This document shows positions 1 to 11,221 of a stretch of 64,000 nt of DNA, one piece after another; the first letter of the stretch is position 1, and each line of letters opens with the position of its first letter. The notes under the pieces are model-generated. The model did not search any database, was not told the DNA's origin, and worked only from the letters and a program-made list of their open reading frames with translations. Both the position numbers and the translations under genes were made by a program. Location of the stretch: positions 38,746,350 to 38,810,349 of the forward strand of contig OX155952.1 in NCBI GenBank assembly GCA_944548615.1, in the 5' to 3' direction. This stretch comes from Micropterix aruncella (lineage: Eukaryota > Arthropoda > Insecta > Lepidoptera > Micropterigidae).

Positions 1-1600
1 GAACATCATGGGAATTGCAACTGGCCTCTGGTAAATTGGTTGCGGAAACTGTAGGTTGGAAATCCTTTTCTATATGGGGCAAGCTACAATGGTCCTTAAC
101 GAAGACTAAGTGCTTTGAGATCGCAGTCACATAGAATAACTAGGTTTTTTTCTAGTTCAGTATAGTTATTTCGACTCTATACGATATGCAGACATTCGTG
201 CGGCGTTAGCCAATTGACTACATTCCAGAGAATAATGGGAGGGGTTTGAAAATGATCTTATACATTTCTAAGTAGCGGGGGTGATTGTTGACCTGATGAC
301 AGCTACTCTTGAAACAACCCGTTGGCCACCTGATCCCGTATGAAAGAGCTGTCGACTACAATGGTGAACCCATCACCTCAGGAAGTTTTAACGATATCTG
401 TCTCCCATGAGCGTTCAGGATTTGGGACGAAAACAGTCCACTGTTTAGTTACGCCACTCGACTGTCAGAGGCCAACGCCTTGCGGCGAGACACCGGGAAA
501 GGTAAACAGCTGTTGGATAGAAATCTCCGTCTGGAATTAACCATCAGGATACCTCCTACCTCCTGACTCGTTACAAGATCGAGGTTGCTTTCGCGGTCCT
601 CTCCCTTACGTAGCGGTGATACGGTGTCTACCGAATCTATTGCGGACCACAGCATCCTTTGCCCGGCTGTTCACCCGGGATCGGGTGGACGAATGGTCGT
701 TTCAAGAGCAGTTGCCGTGAGGTTAACAACTACCCCTGCTCTATAGAAAACATTGTTTCTAGACTCCCCCCCCCCGGCTATTAGTCGGAATGCACGATTG
801 GCTGACGCCGCACGGTGCGCAAACCGTCCAGGAGCGACCGAAGGTCGACTCCTAGGGGAGATTGGCCCGAAGGCCAGAGTCCTACCCTGGCTTGCACTTC
901 TGCGTGGAGGCCGCCGGATGGGTGTTGACCCGTGCATTTGAGCGACCCCATACAACTGGGTCTTTGTGGCCATACTGCAACAGGGCCCATTAGCTCCCTG
1001 AATGCGGACTGCGATAAATTCGAACTGAATTATCACTAACATCAGGTAGAGGCCGCGCAAGCGACTTCGAACCTGTGACCAGACTGGAGGCCAGAGAAAT
1101 CTGGCTAAATCTGGTAGAGGTCAGCCCACTGATATCACTTCCCAGTGCCTTGCGGTAAGGTGGTGGCATGTTGGCGTAGTTAGACGGTAGACTGTCTGGT
1201 CCCTAAATCTCTGCGTCCACTTCACGGTTGAAAGAATGATCTAATATCTTTATACCTTCCTGGGGTGGCGGGTTCGCCGATAGTAGATGACATCTCTAAA
1301 GTGCAGAAAGGGTACTGATTCCAAATGGTTCTGTGCGGCTTGGGCCTGATGGCCTATTTGTGTCTTCTTAGGTTAGCTCAACTCACGGTTCAGCTCCCAT
1401 CCGGTTATTCCTCGAAGACGGACTAACCTAGAAGGACTGTGAACTCTACCTGCAGTTATAGACACTTGGGATCGGAGGTTCCGATCCAGGGGAACACCTC
1501 GGGAGGACCTTGGCGGTTTGCGCGCTGTGCAACGTCAGCTAATCGTTTATGCAATCCGGCAAATAGCCGGGGAAGTCTGGAAGATTCCTGGAATTGTAAT
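1..1600. repeat. Mosaic of an unidentified ~0.7-kb interspersed non-coding repeat (family R1)
   Basis: Segments 350-1000 run forward, while about 1-340 and 1060-1590 match the same family in reverse. Shared blocks include a gtcgactacaa start, tcacctcaggaagttttaacga, tgggtgttgaccc and agggcccatta. No protein of known type is encoded. It fills the intron upstream of the first visible IntS9 exon. Confidence 0.6.
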
Positions 1601-1642
1601 TATATTTTTTAATGAACTTAATTGAATCTTTTCTTATTACAG

Positions 1643-1845
1643 GAGCTGAAGGAATGTTGTGGCCGTGTATTTGTAGACAGCACACCAGAATTTTGCCCCC
1701 CACTAGACAAAGTCATTGATTTTTCTCAACTCGATGCGATACTAATTTCCAATTACACGTGCATGATGGCATTACCTTTCATAACTGAGGGAACGGGGTT
1801 TAAAGGAATTGTCTATGCAACCGAACCGACTCTACAAATAGGAAG
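1643..1845 (+). CDS. IntS9: IntS9 exon (first in window)
   Basis: Acceptor tcttattacag, donor AG|gtttgt. It begins in phase 0 ([17 protein letters not shown]) and ends after two bases of an Arg codon. It covers the first half of the metallo-beta-lactamase fold, including the degenerate ISNYTCMM metal motif. Confidence 0.95.
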
Positions 1846-4800
1846 GTTTGTTTTGTTCTTCCACTTCAAGTCCTCTAAGAACGTTGACGGCCGAAAACGT
1901 AAACTTGTCTATCAGGAGCTTGTCTAATAATAAATTAATAGTCTAAAAAAAACACTAAAAGCACACTTTTATAAATGATCTTAAATCGTGGTCAAAGTTC
2001 ATTACAAGACCTTTCTAACAAGTCCAAACACGGCTATGATACGATATTCCATCATGGAATGCCAGTGCCTATCTTCCAGCTTCATCATCAGACCTTGAAA
2101 CCTAATCGTGGTCAAAGTTTATTCCAAGGCTTTTCTAACAAGTCCAAACACAGCTATAATACGATGTTCCATCATGAAGTTCCAGTTCATATCTTCCGAT
2201 CCATCATCAGATCAGTTTGACAGTACCATGTTATTGTATTGTCATCAGAACTACATACAGCTGCCAATTTTCATGATGCTACGATCCTTGGAAGATGGTT
2301 AAATTAGTTACCTTAGATTCCATTACATAGTTACATACAGGTCGACCTAATAAAAGCGTGTTAAAAGGGATGTGAATGAAATTTTGTAGGAGTTTGTACT
2401 TAGCGTTGCGTACCATATTATGACAAAAATATGAAAGTTTTCGGGCGGCTGCGACTAAATTGCAAACTCTTGCTGCCCTCAAATAATAAAGCCGCAACCC
2501 AGCTTAGCGTTTTGTGGCAATACAGCTTAAACGATTCCCCTCATAGGGTTGCATCATATGGTGTGGTTATTTTTTATTTTTTATTTAGGAGATACGATAT
2601 AATTAGGGTTGCCATGTCTAATGTTGAAATCCTAGGATGGAACGTTTAAAAAACCAGAACATACGTTAGGAAAACCAGGACATACGTTAGAAAAACCAGG
2701 ACGCTTACTAATTAGAAGATACTAAAAACCTATTCCTTTAACATTTATTATATAGGGTATAACATTTATTATAAGATTGCTCAATGTCATTATGTCTTGG
2801 CAACCCTTCTGCACCAGCGCTGATAGTATTGTCTGGCGAAACTAATAGCAATTTATTTGGCCATCTATAATAACATTGATAATGAATGGTTTTAAAGGAC
2901 TGATAAAAAAACTCATTATTTAACCAATCATAACAATAATAAAATAAAATTAATTATTAGTGCCATCTTTCGCATTTTTATGTTGCTGATTACATCACAG
3001 AAATAATCCGCATCTCAAATTCTATGGCTTCGAAGGGGGAGTAAATGGGTGGTAAGGTGAACGCTCACATGTGGCAAGACAGCTGTCCTAAACCTACCAC
3101 AGCCGGTCGTTAGTCCGGAATCCACTGCTCACCCCCCAGAAGTGTAATAACACTATATGATGGGCCCGACTTCGGTCGGTGAATTTCATGGCAGCTCAGT
3201 TTGTATTTTATTTTATTTATTATCTATTAAACTATTTGATAATTAAAGCTTCTAATTATTATGAATTCGAACCTGTATAACAAATTAAAATGTCATCTTT
3301 ATGTAAATGATATTAAAATACTAAGAGTTATGATTTAAAAATTCGTTTGTTATTATATTATTATTTTATTTTGAGATAGGATACCGTATAGAGTTTCTTC
3401 CATCTATTGGATTACATAACAGAAACGTAACATACGAGAAAATATATCAATGTCTGGAACTATGAGTTCATACACGTTCCGTTTCATAGTAATTCCAAAA
3501 AAAATTATTTTTCAGTTTTTTCCAAAAAAATTTATTAAAAGTTGCTTCTTCATTGTACTGAGTTACCCACAAAACAATGCCCGTGCAGTAATAACACCCC
3601 GTATACCAATGGTACGCAATGACACCAGTAGTGCAGTCTGCGGTTGCGGTCTGCAGTAATGTTCGAAATTGTAGCTTTAGAGAATTCTTCTGAGATTTTG
3701 AAGTACACTGCGAGCCTATTCAATTCTGCAGCGAATTTCTTGCATATTATCCTACCATCTAAGGTATAATAATAATAATAATAAATTCTTTATTTGCATC
3801 TGTCAATACAAAAAAAACATTTGTGTCACCCCAAGACTTTCCCGGCAATTAGCCAAGAACATCATCTCATTAAATTTAAACATTCGAATTTGGAACGATC
3901 AACACAACGCAATGAAGATTTAAATTTTGAACAAGCGTTGCGATATCAAACGCGCAACACTGCAAATTTAAATATTTCATTGGCCCATACATTTGTATCG
4001 TGGAATTTAATTATTATTTTTGCAGCTTATATTCCAGATATTTCACAACATTTTTTTTAAACAATAAACAAACCAAAATTTCACAATGTGATTTCGGTCC
4101 AACAAGGCCGTGTACCAAATTTCAAGTCTAAGTCCAATATTTCTAGGATAATATATGACCAGTGCGCCCCCTGGTGGACCGATTTCAACTACAATCTTTT
4201 TAACTCTTGCCATGACCAAATGATGCCGCATGCCAAATTTCAACTTAATCGAATTAAGCGTTTAGGCGCTATCGTGGAGGAATACATACACACAGATACA
4301 CAGACACGCAGCAGACTTCAGTCTGAAATTGGTCTTAATCGTCTCAAGAGATATGTCTGTCTTCATCTGGAGTTTTTGCGCATTCACAAAGCTTTCTCTT
4401 CTGGTCGGTTAGTGGGCCGGGAAAGTAATAGACAAAGAAAACACAAAATTTCACATAAACAAAAACTATGTAATAAAACTACAAATGCTGCAGAGTTTGG
4501 ACTAGAATATGTTATAAAAAAATATTTTTAGAAGGAAATATTTTTTGTTTTAGATTAATTGCTTGTTAATTAAATAATTATTTTGGTGATTACTTGATGT
4601 TGAATATTTTGAGGTACCCCTAATTTGCAAATAAGGGGTATCCACAGGATATCCAATAATATGTGTCTATGAATAATATGTGTGTCCTGGTTTTCAGGAC
4701 ACACATATTATTGGTACCACTATTTAATGACAATAAAATAAAATAATCAAAATCATATAAAAAAAAAAACTAAAAAAACATCAAATAATCACCAAAATCA

Positions 4801-7800
4801 AAAAATCTTATTTTAATAACATATTCTTGTGGTCATTGAATATTCCAATTGATCTCGATCGCAATGCTTTTCCTGAACGATTTCATTCCACCGCAGAAAA
4901 ATAAGAGATCATAGTGTAAACAGAGCTGTGTAGTAATCATTGTGTAAACAGAATAACCGGTGTGCCAATGGACATCATGATGTGGGGGCAACAAGCTGAA
5001 GCGCTTAGCAAGATTATGTGCTTGCGACTTATTTGCGCTATCGAACCTGTTTACAATTAGTAACAATACCTACTGCAGGCAGGAGGGGAACAACCCTGAC
5101 TCAACAGCGACATTTCCGATGGATCACTGGTAGTTCTGTTTACACTATGGTAGCGCTACGAGGTCATCTCTTCGCTTACCACAAGCTAAGCAAGCTAAAT
5201 AAGTTTTTCAACATGTAGACATATAACCTATTCCGATATTCTATGCTCCAAATCAAATGTTAACTTTTTAGATTCTATTTAGAAGAGCTAGTGGAGTTCA
5301 TTGAACAAGCTCCGAAAGCGCTGATTGCCAGTCGATGGAAGGAGATTCTTCATATGCTGCCGCTGCCGCTTTGCGATGCCTTGAAGCCTCGATCATGGAA
5401 ACATCTGTATAATACGGATACTTTAGCGAAAGCCTTGTCCCGAGTGAGGATAGTCGGTTATGATGAAAAAATCGTAAGTAATACGTAGGTAGTAATACGT
5501 AAAGACTCCTTTGTTTGATTGCTTGAATAAATGTTTTGTTGAGAGAAGAATACATTCAAAGAGTCTAGATTAGATTACACTGTGACACCCCAACCAGAAA
5601 TACTCCAGGCCCGGTCCACAGGTAGGCACATTTTGTGTAGGATAGGAGTACCTGCTCTTAAACAGGTAGACAACTTGGGTTGTCGACTACAACGGGTGAG
5701 CCCGTCACCACAGGGAGTTTTAACGATTAGTCGTTCTATCTCCTTGGAGTGAGCGTAGAAGACTTTGGACAAAAACAATCCGCCGTCTAGCTACGCCACA
5801 ACCCGTAAGAGACCAACGCCTTACCGCGAGATAGCCAGTAATGATTACCTGGCGGGCCCAACACTCGCGCCCTTACTTCCAATTGTGACCAGATTTCTCC
5901 GGTCTCTCGATTGGTTCCGAGTTCGAGGTCGCTTGCGCGGTCCTCTCCCTTACGAAGCGGTGAAACGGTGAATACCGAATCTATCGCGGACCATGGCGTC
6001 CTTTGCCCGCCTCTTACCCAGGTTCGGATGGCCAATGGTCATTTCAAGAGCAGTCGCCGTAAGGTACGCAACCACCCCCGCTCTATAGGAAACAATACAG
6101 CTTCCAGACTCCCCCGACTTAGTCAGAGTGCACAATCGATTGGCTTGCGCCGCACGGTTCGCAGACCGTCCAGGAGCGCCAGAGGTTTGATTCCCAGGGG
6201 AAACTGACCAAGGCCAGAGTCCTACCCAGGTTCGCACCCCGTGCCGTCGGATAGGTGTTGACCCAAGAGTGTGACCAACCCTGAACAGAATGGGTCTTCG
6301 TGGCCAACTCAGCAAGGGCCCATTAACTCCCAAAGACAGGTAGAGAGATAGAAGACTCATCGACCGGTATTTAACGACCTGAAGCTTAAAAAAGAGAAAG
6401 GGATTTGGGTGGGGGGAGCTGTTTCAGTGGCCATGTTGTCATAACTGAATTTTTCTTGACTTTTCAACCGCTTTGAGTTCGTTTTATTTTTTTCCCTCCA
6501 TTGCAGGACATTTATGGCGCTCTCGAAGTGACAGCGGTCAGTTCTGGCTTCTGCCTCGGTTCGAGCAATTGGGTTCTGACTTCATCGCATGAAAAAATCG
6601 CTTACGTCAGCGGATCCAGCACTTTAACAACTCATCCACGCCCGATCAACCAAGCCGCACTCAAAAACGCTGACTTGCTGATAATAACCGGTTTGACGCA
6701 AACTCCAGCTCATAACCCGGATAATATGCTCGGCGATCTGTGTATGCACGCTGGTATGTAATATTTTTTTAAACATTAATTCGATTACGTTATAGTCTAG
6801 CCAGGAAATGGCGGCAGACGGCCATAGACAACATTTTAAAAATCCACTGTTGATAACCATAAATGAACTCAGTTTTTTATGTTGAATGGGGATGGGTGTA
6901 CAAAACTTTTTGTAGGTAGCGCTTTTTGTGAGCGATGAACCGCATGAGCGAGTATCAAGTAGATGGGTCATTCTGGCTCCTAATTGGAGCGCAAACGGGA
7001 GCCTATTCCATTTGCAAAGAGCAGATCCGGAAAAGTGGGTTCTACTCTGAATTCGAACTCAACAAATATCGCACCGACTAGCCATTCCATGCCAAGTTCC
7101 GAGGAGCCAGCTACTCCCTTAGCTCCATCGAGCCTACGAGTCATGCCATTCCGAAGAGCCGGCTCCTTCCTTTGAATCCATCTCGCCGATGCGACATTCC
7201 ACTCCGGGAACCCGGATGCTTCCGGAATGAGCCATCGCTCACCCCTCCAAGTCGTAGCACTGAGTCGGTCATTCCGGCGATGCGAATGGTTCTTTTGCAG
7301 GTCAATTCCTCTAGAATCAGTCATTCTAATTATTTTCATTCCAGGGCACGAGCGCGCCGCCGTGAACACTATGAATATTGGTAATAACGATAAAAAAGAT
7401 TTCAATATCTTGGGAGACTATTTCCATCAAAAAGAACCCAGGGTGTTCATTTCATTTAATAAATGAAGATATATTATATATATTTTAAATACACATTTAT
7501 TCCGCCGTTAATATTTGTATAGAAATATCTATTTTTTTAAAGTTTAGTTTATTTTCTTTTCAATTTGTAACAATAAAATACCTGCCTTCTACGATTGATT
7601 ATATAGGTTATTAGATTTCTCAATGCCATACTACGTTTTAACAGCTAGGATTTTACTATGAAACGCAACGTGTAGAGGGTACTAATATTTCCAAACGTTT
7701 CTCTTATGTGGCTCAATAGATGGCATTCTAAACATGTCTATACAGTATCCTATCTCAAAATAAAACAATAATATAATAACGAAGGTTTTTTGAACCATAG

Positions 7801-10402
7801 CTCTTATTATTTTCACAAAGATGTCCATTTTAATTTGATATACAGGTTTCAAGTCATAATAATTAGGCACTTTAATGTTTAAATAGTCTAATAGATGGCA
7901 TTCTAATATCTCCGTAGTATTTCTGTGATGTAATCAGCCTGTATACAAATGCGATAGATATGACTGATTATTTAATGTTATTATTGTTATCGTTGGTTAA
8001 ATCATGGATTCTTATAATCTATCAGTCTCTATAAAAACCATGCCTTATCAATGTTATTATAAATGTCGAAATAAATTGCTATTAGTTTTGCCGGACAATA
8101 CTATCAGTGCCACCTGCATGTCGCCGGCGCAGATTGCCAACACGTACTATGGCATTGAGCAATCTCATACCCTATATAATTAATGCTACTACCATAAAAT
8201 CAGCATGTATTTCTACTATGCTTGCACTAACAGGATAGGATAGGCACGCATAGAAGAAACATTGCTTTATCCAACTGTATCCTTATGATTATAGTTTAGA
8301 GGAATGTTGCCATATTGTGATTTTAAAATTGAAAATATCTCACCCTGCTGCCACGATTCGCTGGCCAGACTAAACATTAAAATAAGTGTAAAACTTTTTT
8401 TCCACAGCCATGACCCTTCGAAGCGGCGGCAGCGTCCTGATACCCTGCTACCCCAGCGGAGTAATATACGACCTCTTCGAGTGCCTCTCGGCGAGTCTTG
8501 ACAATTCGGGCCTATCGCAAGTGCCCATGTTCTTCATATCACCTGTAGCGGATTCCTCGCTCGCATATTCAAACATTTTGGCCGAATGGCTATCCACTGT
8601 CAAGCAGAATAAGGTCTACCTGCCGGAAGAACCGTTTCCGCACGCATTTCTGATACGCAATTCACGCTTGAAGCATTATAAACATATTCACTCCGACGGG
8701 TTCAGCACGGATTTTCGACAGGTGACATGATTTTAAAATTAAAAAAGCGACAGTAATTTTGGGACAAGCTTCAATACATTAAAGCAGAATGACAGGCAAC
8801 AGGCATTAGGATTCTTAGGAATGATTCCACTATAAATTATATATGGGTAGGAACACCGAGAAATGTGTAGTGCTTCATATTGGGAAAACCAACCCTAGCA
8901 TGCAATATTCTGTGGCAAACGCCCAATTAGAAGCAGTTAAGCAACAAAAAGATCTTGGAATAACAATAAGTGGAAATCTCAACTTGGAAAATAAATACAG
9001 TAGGACCGCGGTTATCCGAACCCCGATTACCAGAGTTCCGGGTTAACCGAGGTCGAAAAGGCCACGGCCAGGCCATGTTTTTACCCCTCAATGTCACCCC
9101 TCTGCCCCAATTTTACTATGGATTTTTTTTTTCATTTCAGCCATGCGTTGTTTTTTGTGGCCATCCCAGTCTTAGATTCGGCGATACGGTGCATTTTATC
9201 GAAATGTGGGGCTCCAATCCTCTACACGCAGTCATATTTACAGGTATAAAAATATATAAAAAAATATAATGCGAAATGTTGTCAGCCTATTTTTTTCTAG
9301 TTCTGAATTATTTTATTTCTACAAATCGCTCAATATTTGTTTCCAGAGCCGGACTTCCCATACGTAGAAGCACTGGCTCCGTTTCAACCTCTAGCGATGA
9401 AGGCTTTCCACTGCCCGATAGACACATCTCTTAACTTCTCGCAGGCGAATAAGCTTATTAAAGATCTTCGTCCTCAAGCTTTAGTTGTACCTGAGCAATA
9501 CACCATACCGTCACCTCTGCTGCAACCGAAATCAGTTCTCGCAATTGAAGTAAGTACTGTTTTTGTTTACGGGTTTCGTTTTCGACATGCACTCCTCTAC
9601 GTATTTCCGAGTGTTTTTTGCCAGAATTCACTAAAAATTGGATCACAAAACATTGCTTGTAATGTGAGTCACTCATTTTCACGACGCCACTAAAAACAAT
9701 CGTGCTATTGACTTCAAACTTCGACTGGAACTAAAGGAAGGTCTTTCCAGACGTGAAGTTATAACTAAATTCCTGGAACTAAATTGCCACACCTCGTATG
9801 CAAACCTAAAAAGTAGCAGGTATATTAAAAACTGGTAGAAAATTAGGTTGTCAACCGCCTAGTGTTTCAATCATGAAACTATTTCACAGATTATTACTTC
9901 TGTTTAAAATTATTTTAAAACGGCATATTTGTCACGATTTCAGGATAAACCATTACTGGTCTTCAAGCGCGGAGGAGTAGTCCGACTGCCGATAGTGAGA
10001 AGATCGGCTCGCGGAGAGCTCGCCCCCGAACTGGTCGCTAAACTGACTCCGCAGGAAATAAGGCCCGGTCTGCATTTGGCCGGAATCGCCGCTTCGCTGA
10101 CGATGCGGGACAACCGCTTCATGCTCACGGAAGCGCCGACTCTGCCCACCGCCTCGACTTCGCAGCCGCTGCGCTTCGAGTGGAGCAGTTTGGACATAGA
10201 CGAGTTTGTGCGGGAACTCGCGCACGAGGGAATCACCGACGCCAAGGTTGAAACGGGCGCCGACGGCTGCATCATCCACTTGCAAAACGAAGACACTTTA
10301 ATACAGGTCGACGGCAAATCCACGCATATATTCTGCGAAGGGGAGCCATCCTTGCGACTCAAACTGAGGAATATATTGCTGAAATGTTTACCGACATTTT
10401 AA
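1643..10402 (+). CDS. IntS9: Integrator complex subunit 9, 3' seven exons (partial gene)
   Basis: Known role: IntS9 (RC-74) is the catalytically inactive metallo-beta-lactamase/beta-CASP partner of the endonuclease IntS11 in the nuclear Integrator complex, which cleaves snRNA and paused Pol II transcripts. Seen: exons 1643-1845, 5272-5473, 6507-6753, 8408-8721, 9141-9243, 9347-9549 and 9944-10402 have GT-AG junctions and matching phases, and total 1731 nt (576 codons plus TAA). Diagnostic stretches are [71 protein letters not shown] and a C-terminal [17 protein letters not shown]. The first visible residue matches about residue 70 of the roughly 660-residue animal family, so only the N-terminus is missing. 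The SNYTCMM segment replaces the HxHxDH zinc motif of active paralogues, as expected. The last exon holds the C-terminal domain that pairs with IntS11. Introns carry repeats but every exon is intact. Identification is very secure. Confidence 0.96.
1977..2219 (+). repeat. Two-copy tandem duplication (~125 bp unit)
   Basis: aatcgtggtcaaagttcatt and aatcgtggtcaaagtttatt begin two adjacent copies sharing tctaacaagtccaaacac and ccatcatg blocks. The short ORF across it follows the repeat. Lies in an IntS9 intron. Confidence 0.75.
2651..2705 (+). repeat. Short tandem repeat, ~20-bp unit, three copies
   Basis: aaaaccaggacatacgttag repeats three times with minor changes. Confidence 0.7.
2740..3480 (+). 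repeat. Interspersed AT-rich repeat family R2rep, interrupted by a LINE 3' end
   Basis: It shares gattgctcaatg..ggcaaccc, gcgaaactaatagcaattta, tcatctttatgtaaatgata and ttaaaaattcgtttgtta with 19420-19860 (plus), 58420-58630 (plus), 7480-8185 (minus) and a fragment near 60250-60350 (minus). Comparison with 19620-19700 shows the LINE piece 3001-3228 was inserted into this copy. Confidence 0.65.
3001..3228 (+). mobile_element. 3' end fragment of an R2/NeSL-like LINE
   Basis: It matches the 3' tails at 37340-37556 and 39860-40075: gcatctcaaattctatggct, acgctcacatgtggcaagac and the terminal cccgacttcggtcggtgaat. It ends in T/A-rich repeats. 5'-truncated just before the last codons of the ORF. 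Confidence 0.8.
3766..4300 (+). repeat. Interspersed repeat (family R4), also at 60990-61480 reversed
   Basis: Shared blocks: ttgtgtcaccccaagacttt, aaccaaaatttcacaat, tgatttcggtccaacaaggc, ctcttgccatgacc and cgtttaggcgctatc. The left edge has (taa)n plus attctttatttgcat, like the 3' end of the LINE at 44098. The 147-aa frame over it looks incidental. Confidence 0.6.
4301..5271. other. IntS9 intron remainder, no gene seen
   Basis: AT-rich sequence. Apart from the hairpin at 4672-4712 I see no conserved coding or element end. Confidence 0.5.
4672..4712. repeat. Perfect 18-bp hairpin
   Basis: aataatatgtgtgtcctg at 4672-4689 is exactly complementary to 4695-4712 across a five-base loop gtttt. 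No run of T on either side suggests termination. Confidence 0.8.
5272..5473 (+). CDS. IntS9: IntS9 exon
   Basis: Acceptor taactttttag, donor ATC|gtaagt. One base completes the Arg codon; the exon then reads [16 protein letters not shown] and ends RIVGYDEKI in phase 0. Confidence 0.94.
5679..6331 (+). repeat. Interspersed repeat family R1, best forward copy
   Basis: It starts gttgtcgactacaacgggtg and ends near agcaagggcccattaactcc, about 650 bp in an IntS9 intron. Homologous copies are at 350-1000, 26206-26850 and 29592-29800, reversed at 42010-42710. The short ORFs on both strands are not conserved between copies. Confidence 0.7.
6507..6753 (+). CDS. IntS9: IntS9 exon
   Basis: Acceptor cctccattgcag, donor G|gtatgt (phase 1). 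It reads [43 protein letters not shown] and ends [13 protein letters not shown]. This is the second half of the beta-lactamase fold running toward beta-CASP. Confidence 0.95.
6925..7370. repeat. Degenerate GC-richer repeat with gccattccg/gagccggctcc motifs
   Basis: Recurring cattccg, gagccrgctcc and gaatgagcc words appear in both orientations, as in hAT-type element interiors. No matching terminal repeats or target duplication were found, so the class is uncertain. Confidence 0.35.
7480..8185 (-). repeat. Interspersed repeat family R2rep, reverse copy
   Basis: The reverse complement carries gattgctcaatgccat, gcaaaactaatagcaattta, tcaatgttattata-type and gataggatactgtata blocks in the same order as 2740-3480. 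Lies in an IntS9 intron. Confidence 0.6.
8408..8721 (+). CDS. IntS9: IntS9 exon (beta-CASP region)
   Basis: Acceptor ttttttccacag, donor CAG|gtgaca. It reads [43 protein letters not shown] and ends TDFRQ in phase 0. This is the most conserved exon of the gene. Confidence 0.95.
8838..8995 (+). mobile_element. CR1-like LINE reverse-transcriptase fragment
   Basis: It reads [15 protein letters not shown] and [14 protein letters not shown]. This is the post-FADD segment of CR1-like RTs, also seen at 46255-47036. Both ends are truncated; it lies in an IntS9 intron. Confidence 0.75.
9141..9243 (+). CDS. IntS9: IntS9 exon
   Basis: Acceptor ttcatttcag, donor G|gtataa. It reads [20 protein letters not shown] to [10 protein letters not shown] short exon whose phases fit both neighbours. 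Confidence 0.94.
9347..9549 (+). CDS. IntS9: IntS9 exon
   Basis: Acceptor tttgtttccag, donor GAA|gtaagt. It reads [20 protein letters not shown] to KSVLAIE; the PEQYTIPSP stretch is family-typical. Confidence 0.94.
9944..10402 (+). CDS. IntS9: IntS9 terminal exon (IntS11-binding C-terminal domain)
   Basis: Acceptor cacgatttcag. It reads [20 protein letters not shown] onward and ends [12 protein letters not shown] followed by TAA at 10400-10402. The exon is clearly more GC-rich than the flanking intron. Confidence 0.95.
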   Translation, partial: DKPLLVFKRGGVVRLPIVRRSARGELAPELVAKLTPQEIRPGLHLAGIAASLTMRDNRFMLTEAPTLPTASTSQPLRFEWSSLDIDEFVRELAHEGITDAKVETGADGCIIHLQNEDTLIQVDGKSTHIFCEGEPSLRLKLRNILLKCLPTF

Positions 10403-10417
10403 TATGGATTTGATTAA

Positions 10418-10423
10418 AATAAA
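10418..10423 (+). promoter_or_regulatory. Candidate IntS9 polyadenylation signal
   Basis: AATAAA lies 15 bases after the IntS9 stop codon, implying a very short 3' UTR. It precedes the hAT-type element that starts at 10499. No transcript evidence is available here. Confidence 0.5.
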
Positions 10424-10498
10424 TAAGTATTATTTTCAATTCGTAAATGACATGTGTTTTATCTATATCGGAACATGTGTTTTACCTACTCTCTATCT

Positions 10499-11182
10499 CA
10501 GTGATTCCCAAAGTGAATATGGACCCCCAGGGGTCGATTTCGATTCGCAGGGGGTCCATGTCAGCGAGAAACAAAAATCGGGGTGCACGAGATGTAAATG
10601 GGGGTCCACGTTAGTGGACTCCATCTAGACAGGTCACCATAAGCATTCAGGCGATCCGTTAATGTCGTATCACTTCTTAAACAGATTTTGTATACATCAT
10701 AGTATTTTAACATTATAATAATAGCAATAAACAAACGCGCGCGTCACAAGTATCACGGAATGAAATTAACACTCAACTCAAATTGATCACTAGTCGATTG
10801 AAGAGGCCAGCACACATGACTAACGAGGGAAGGCGCAAATGAGATATGTGAAAAAAATGCGCTTCAATGGGTATCCGTGCGAGCGAGAAGGATAAACCGC
10901 CACATGAATGAGCAAGCGAGATAGTGCTACATGTGCACTTATGTGCGGCTTTCCCAAATGATTCGTACTTTAAGGTCGTGGACGCTTAGGAATAAACAAA
11001 TAAAAATTGTACATATTTTTATTTTTTACAACTGTTCACGTTACCAAAAACCCTATATAGGCGATCAGTACTGTTCCAGCTGTCAAGAAACTTTTAATGT
11101 TAGTAAGTTCAGGAAAATTCAGGCAGGGGTCTACGGAAAACAGCAAGGGGTCTACCGAGTCAAAAAGGTTTGGGTACCTCTG
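10499..11182. mobile_element. Non-autonomous hAT-type element with exact 8-bp target duplication
   Basis: It begins cagtgattcccaaagtg and ends aaaggtttgggtacctctg, imperfect inverted repeats of hAT type. CTCTATCT occurs directly before (10491-10498) and after (11183-11190). 684 bp, no transposase. It lies just past the IntS9 3' end. Confidence 0.8.
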
Positions 11183-11221
11183 CTCTATCTTGAAGGTTGG
11201 CTTATCTCCCTATTGTATAAT

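Noticed and set aside
4088..4531. 147-aa ORF as a small gene
   Set aside because: Most of it overlaps interspersed repeat R4, which has a reverse copy at 60990-61480 with the frame not conserved.
9700..9830. Possible peptide [20 protein letters not shown] as another gene or transposase
   Set aside because: Short, followed by stops, and I cannot place it in a family; it lies in an IntS9 intron.
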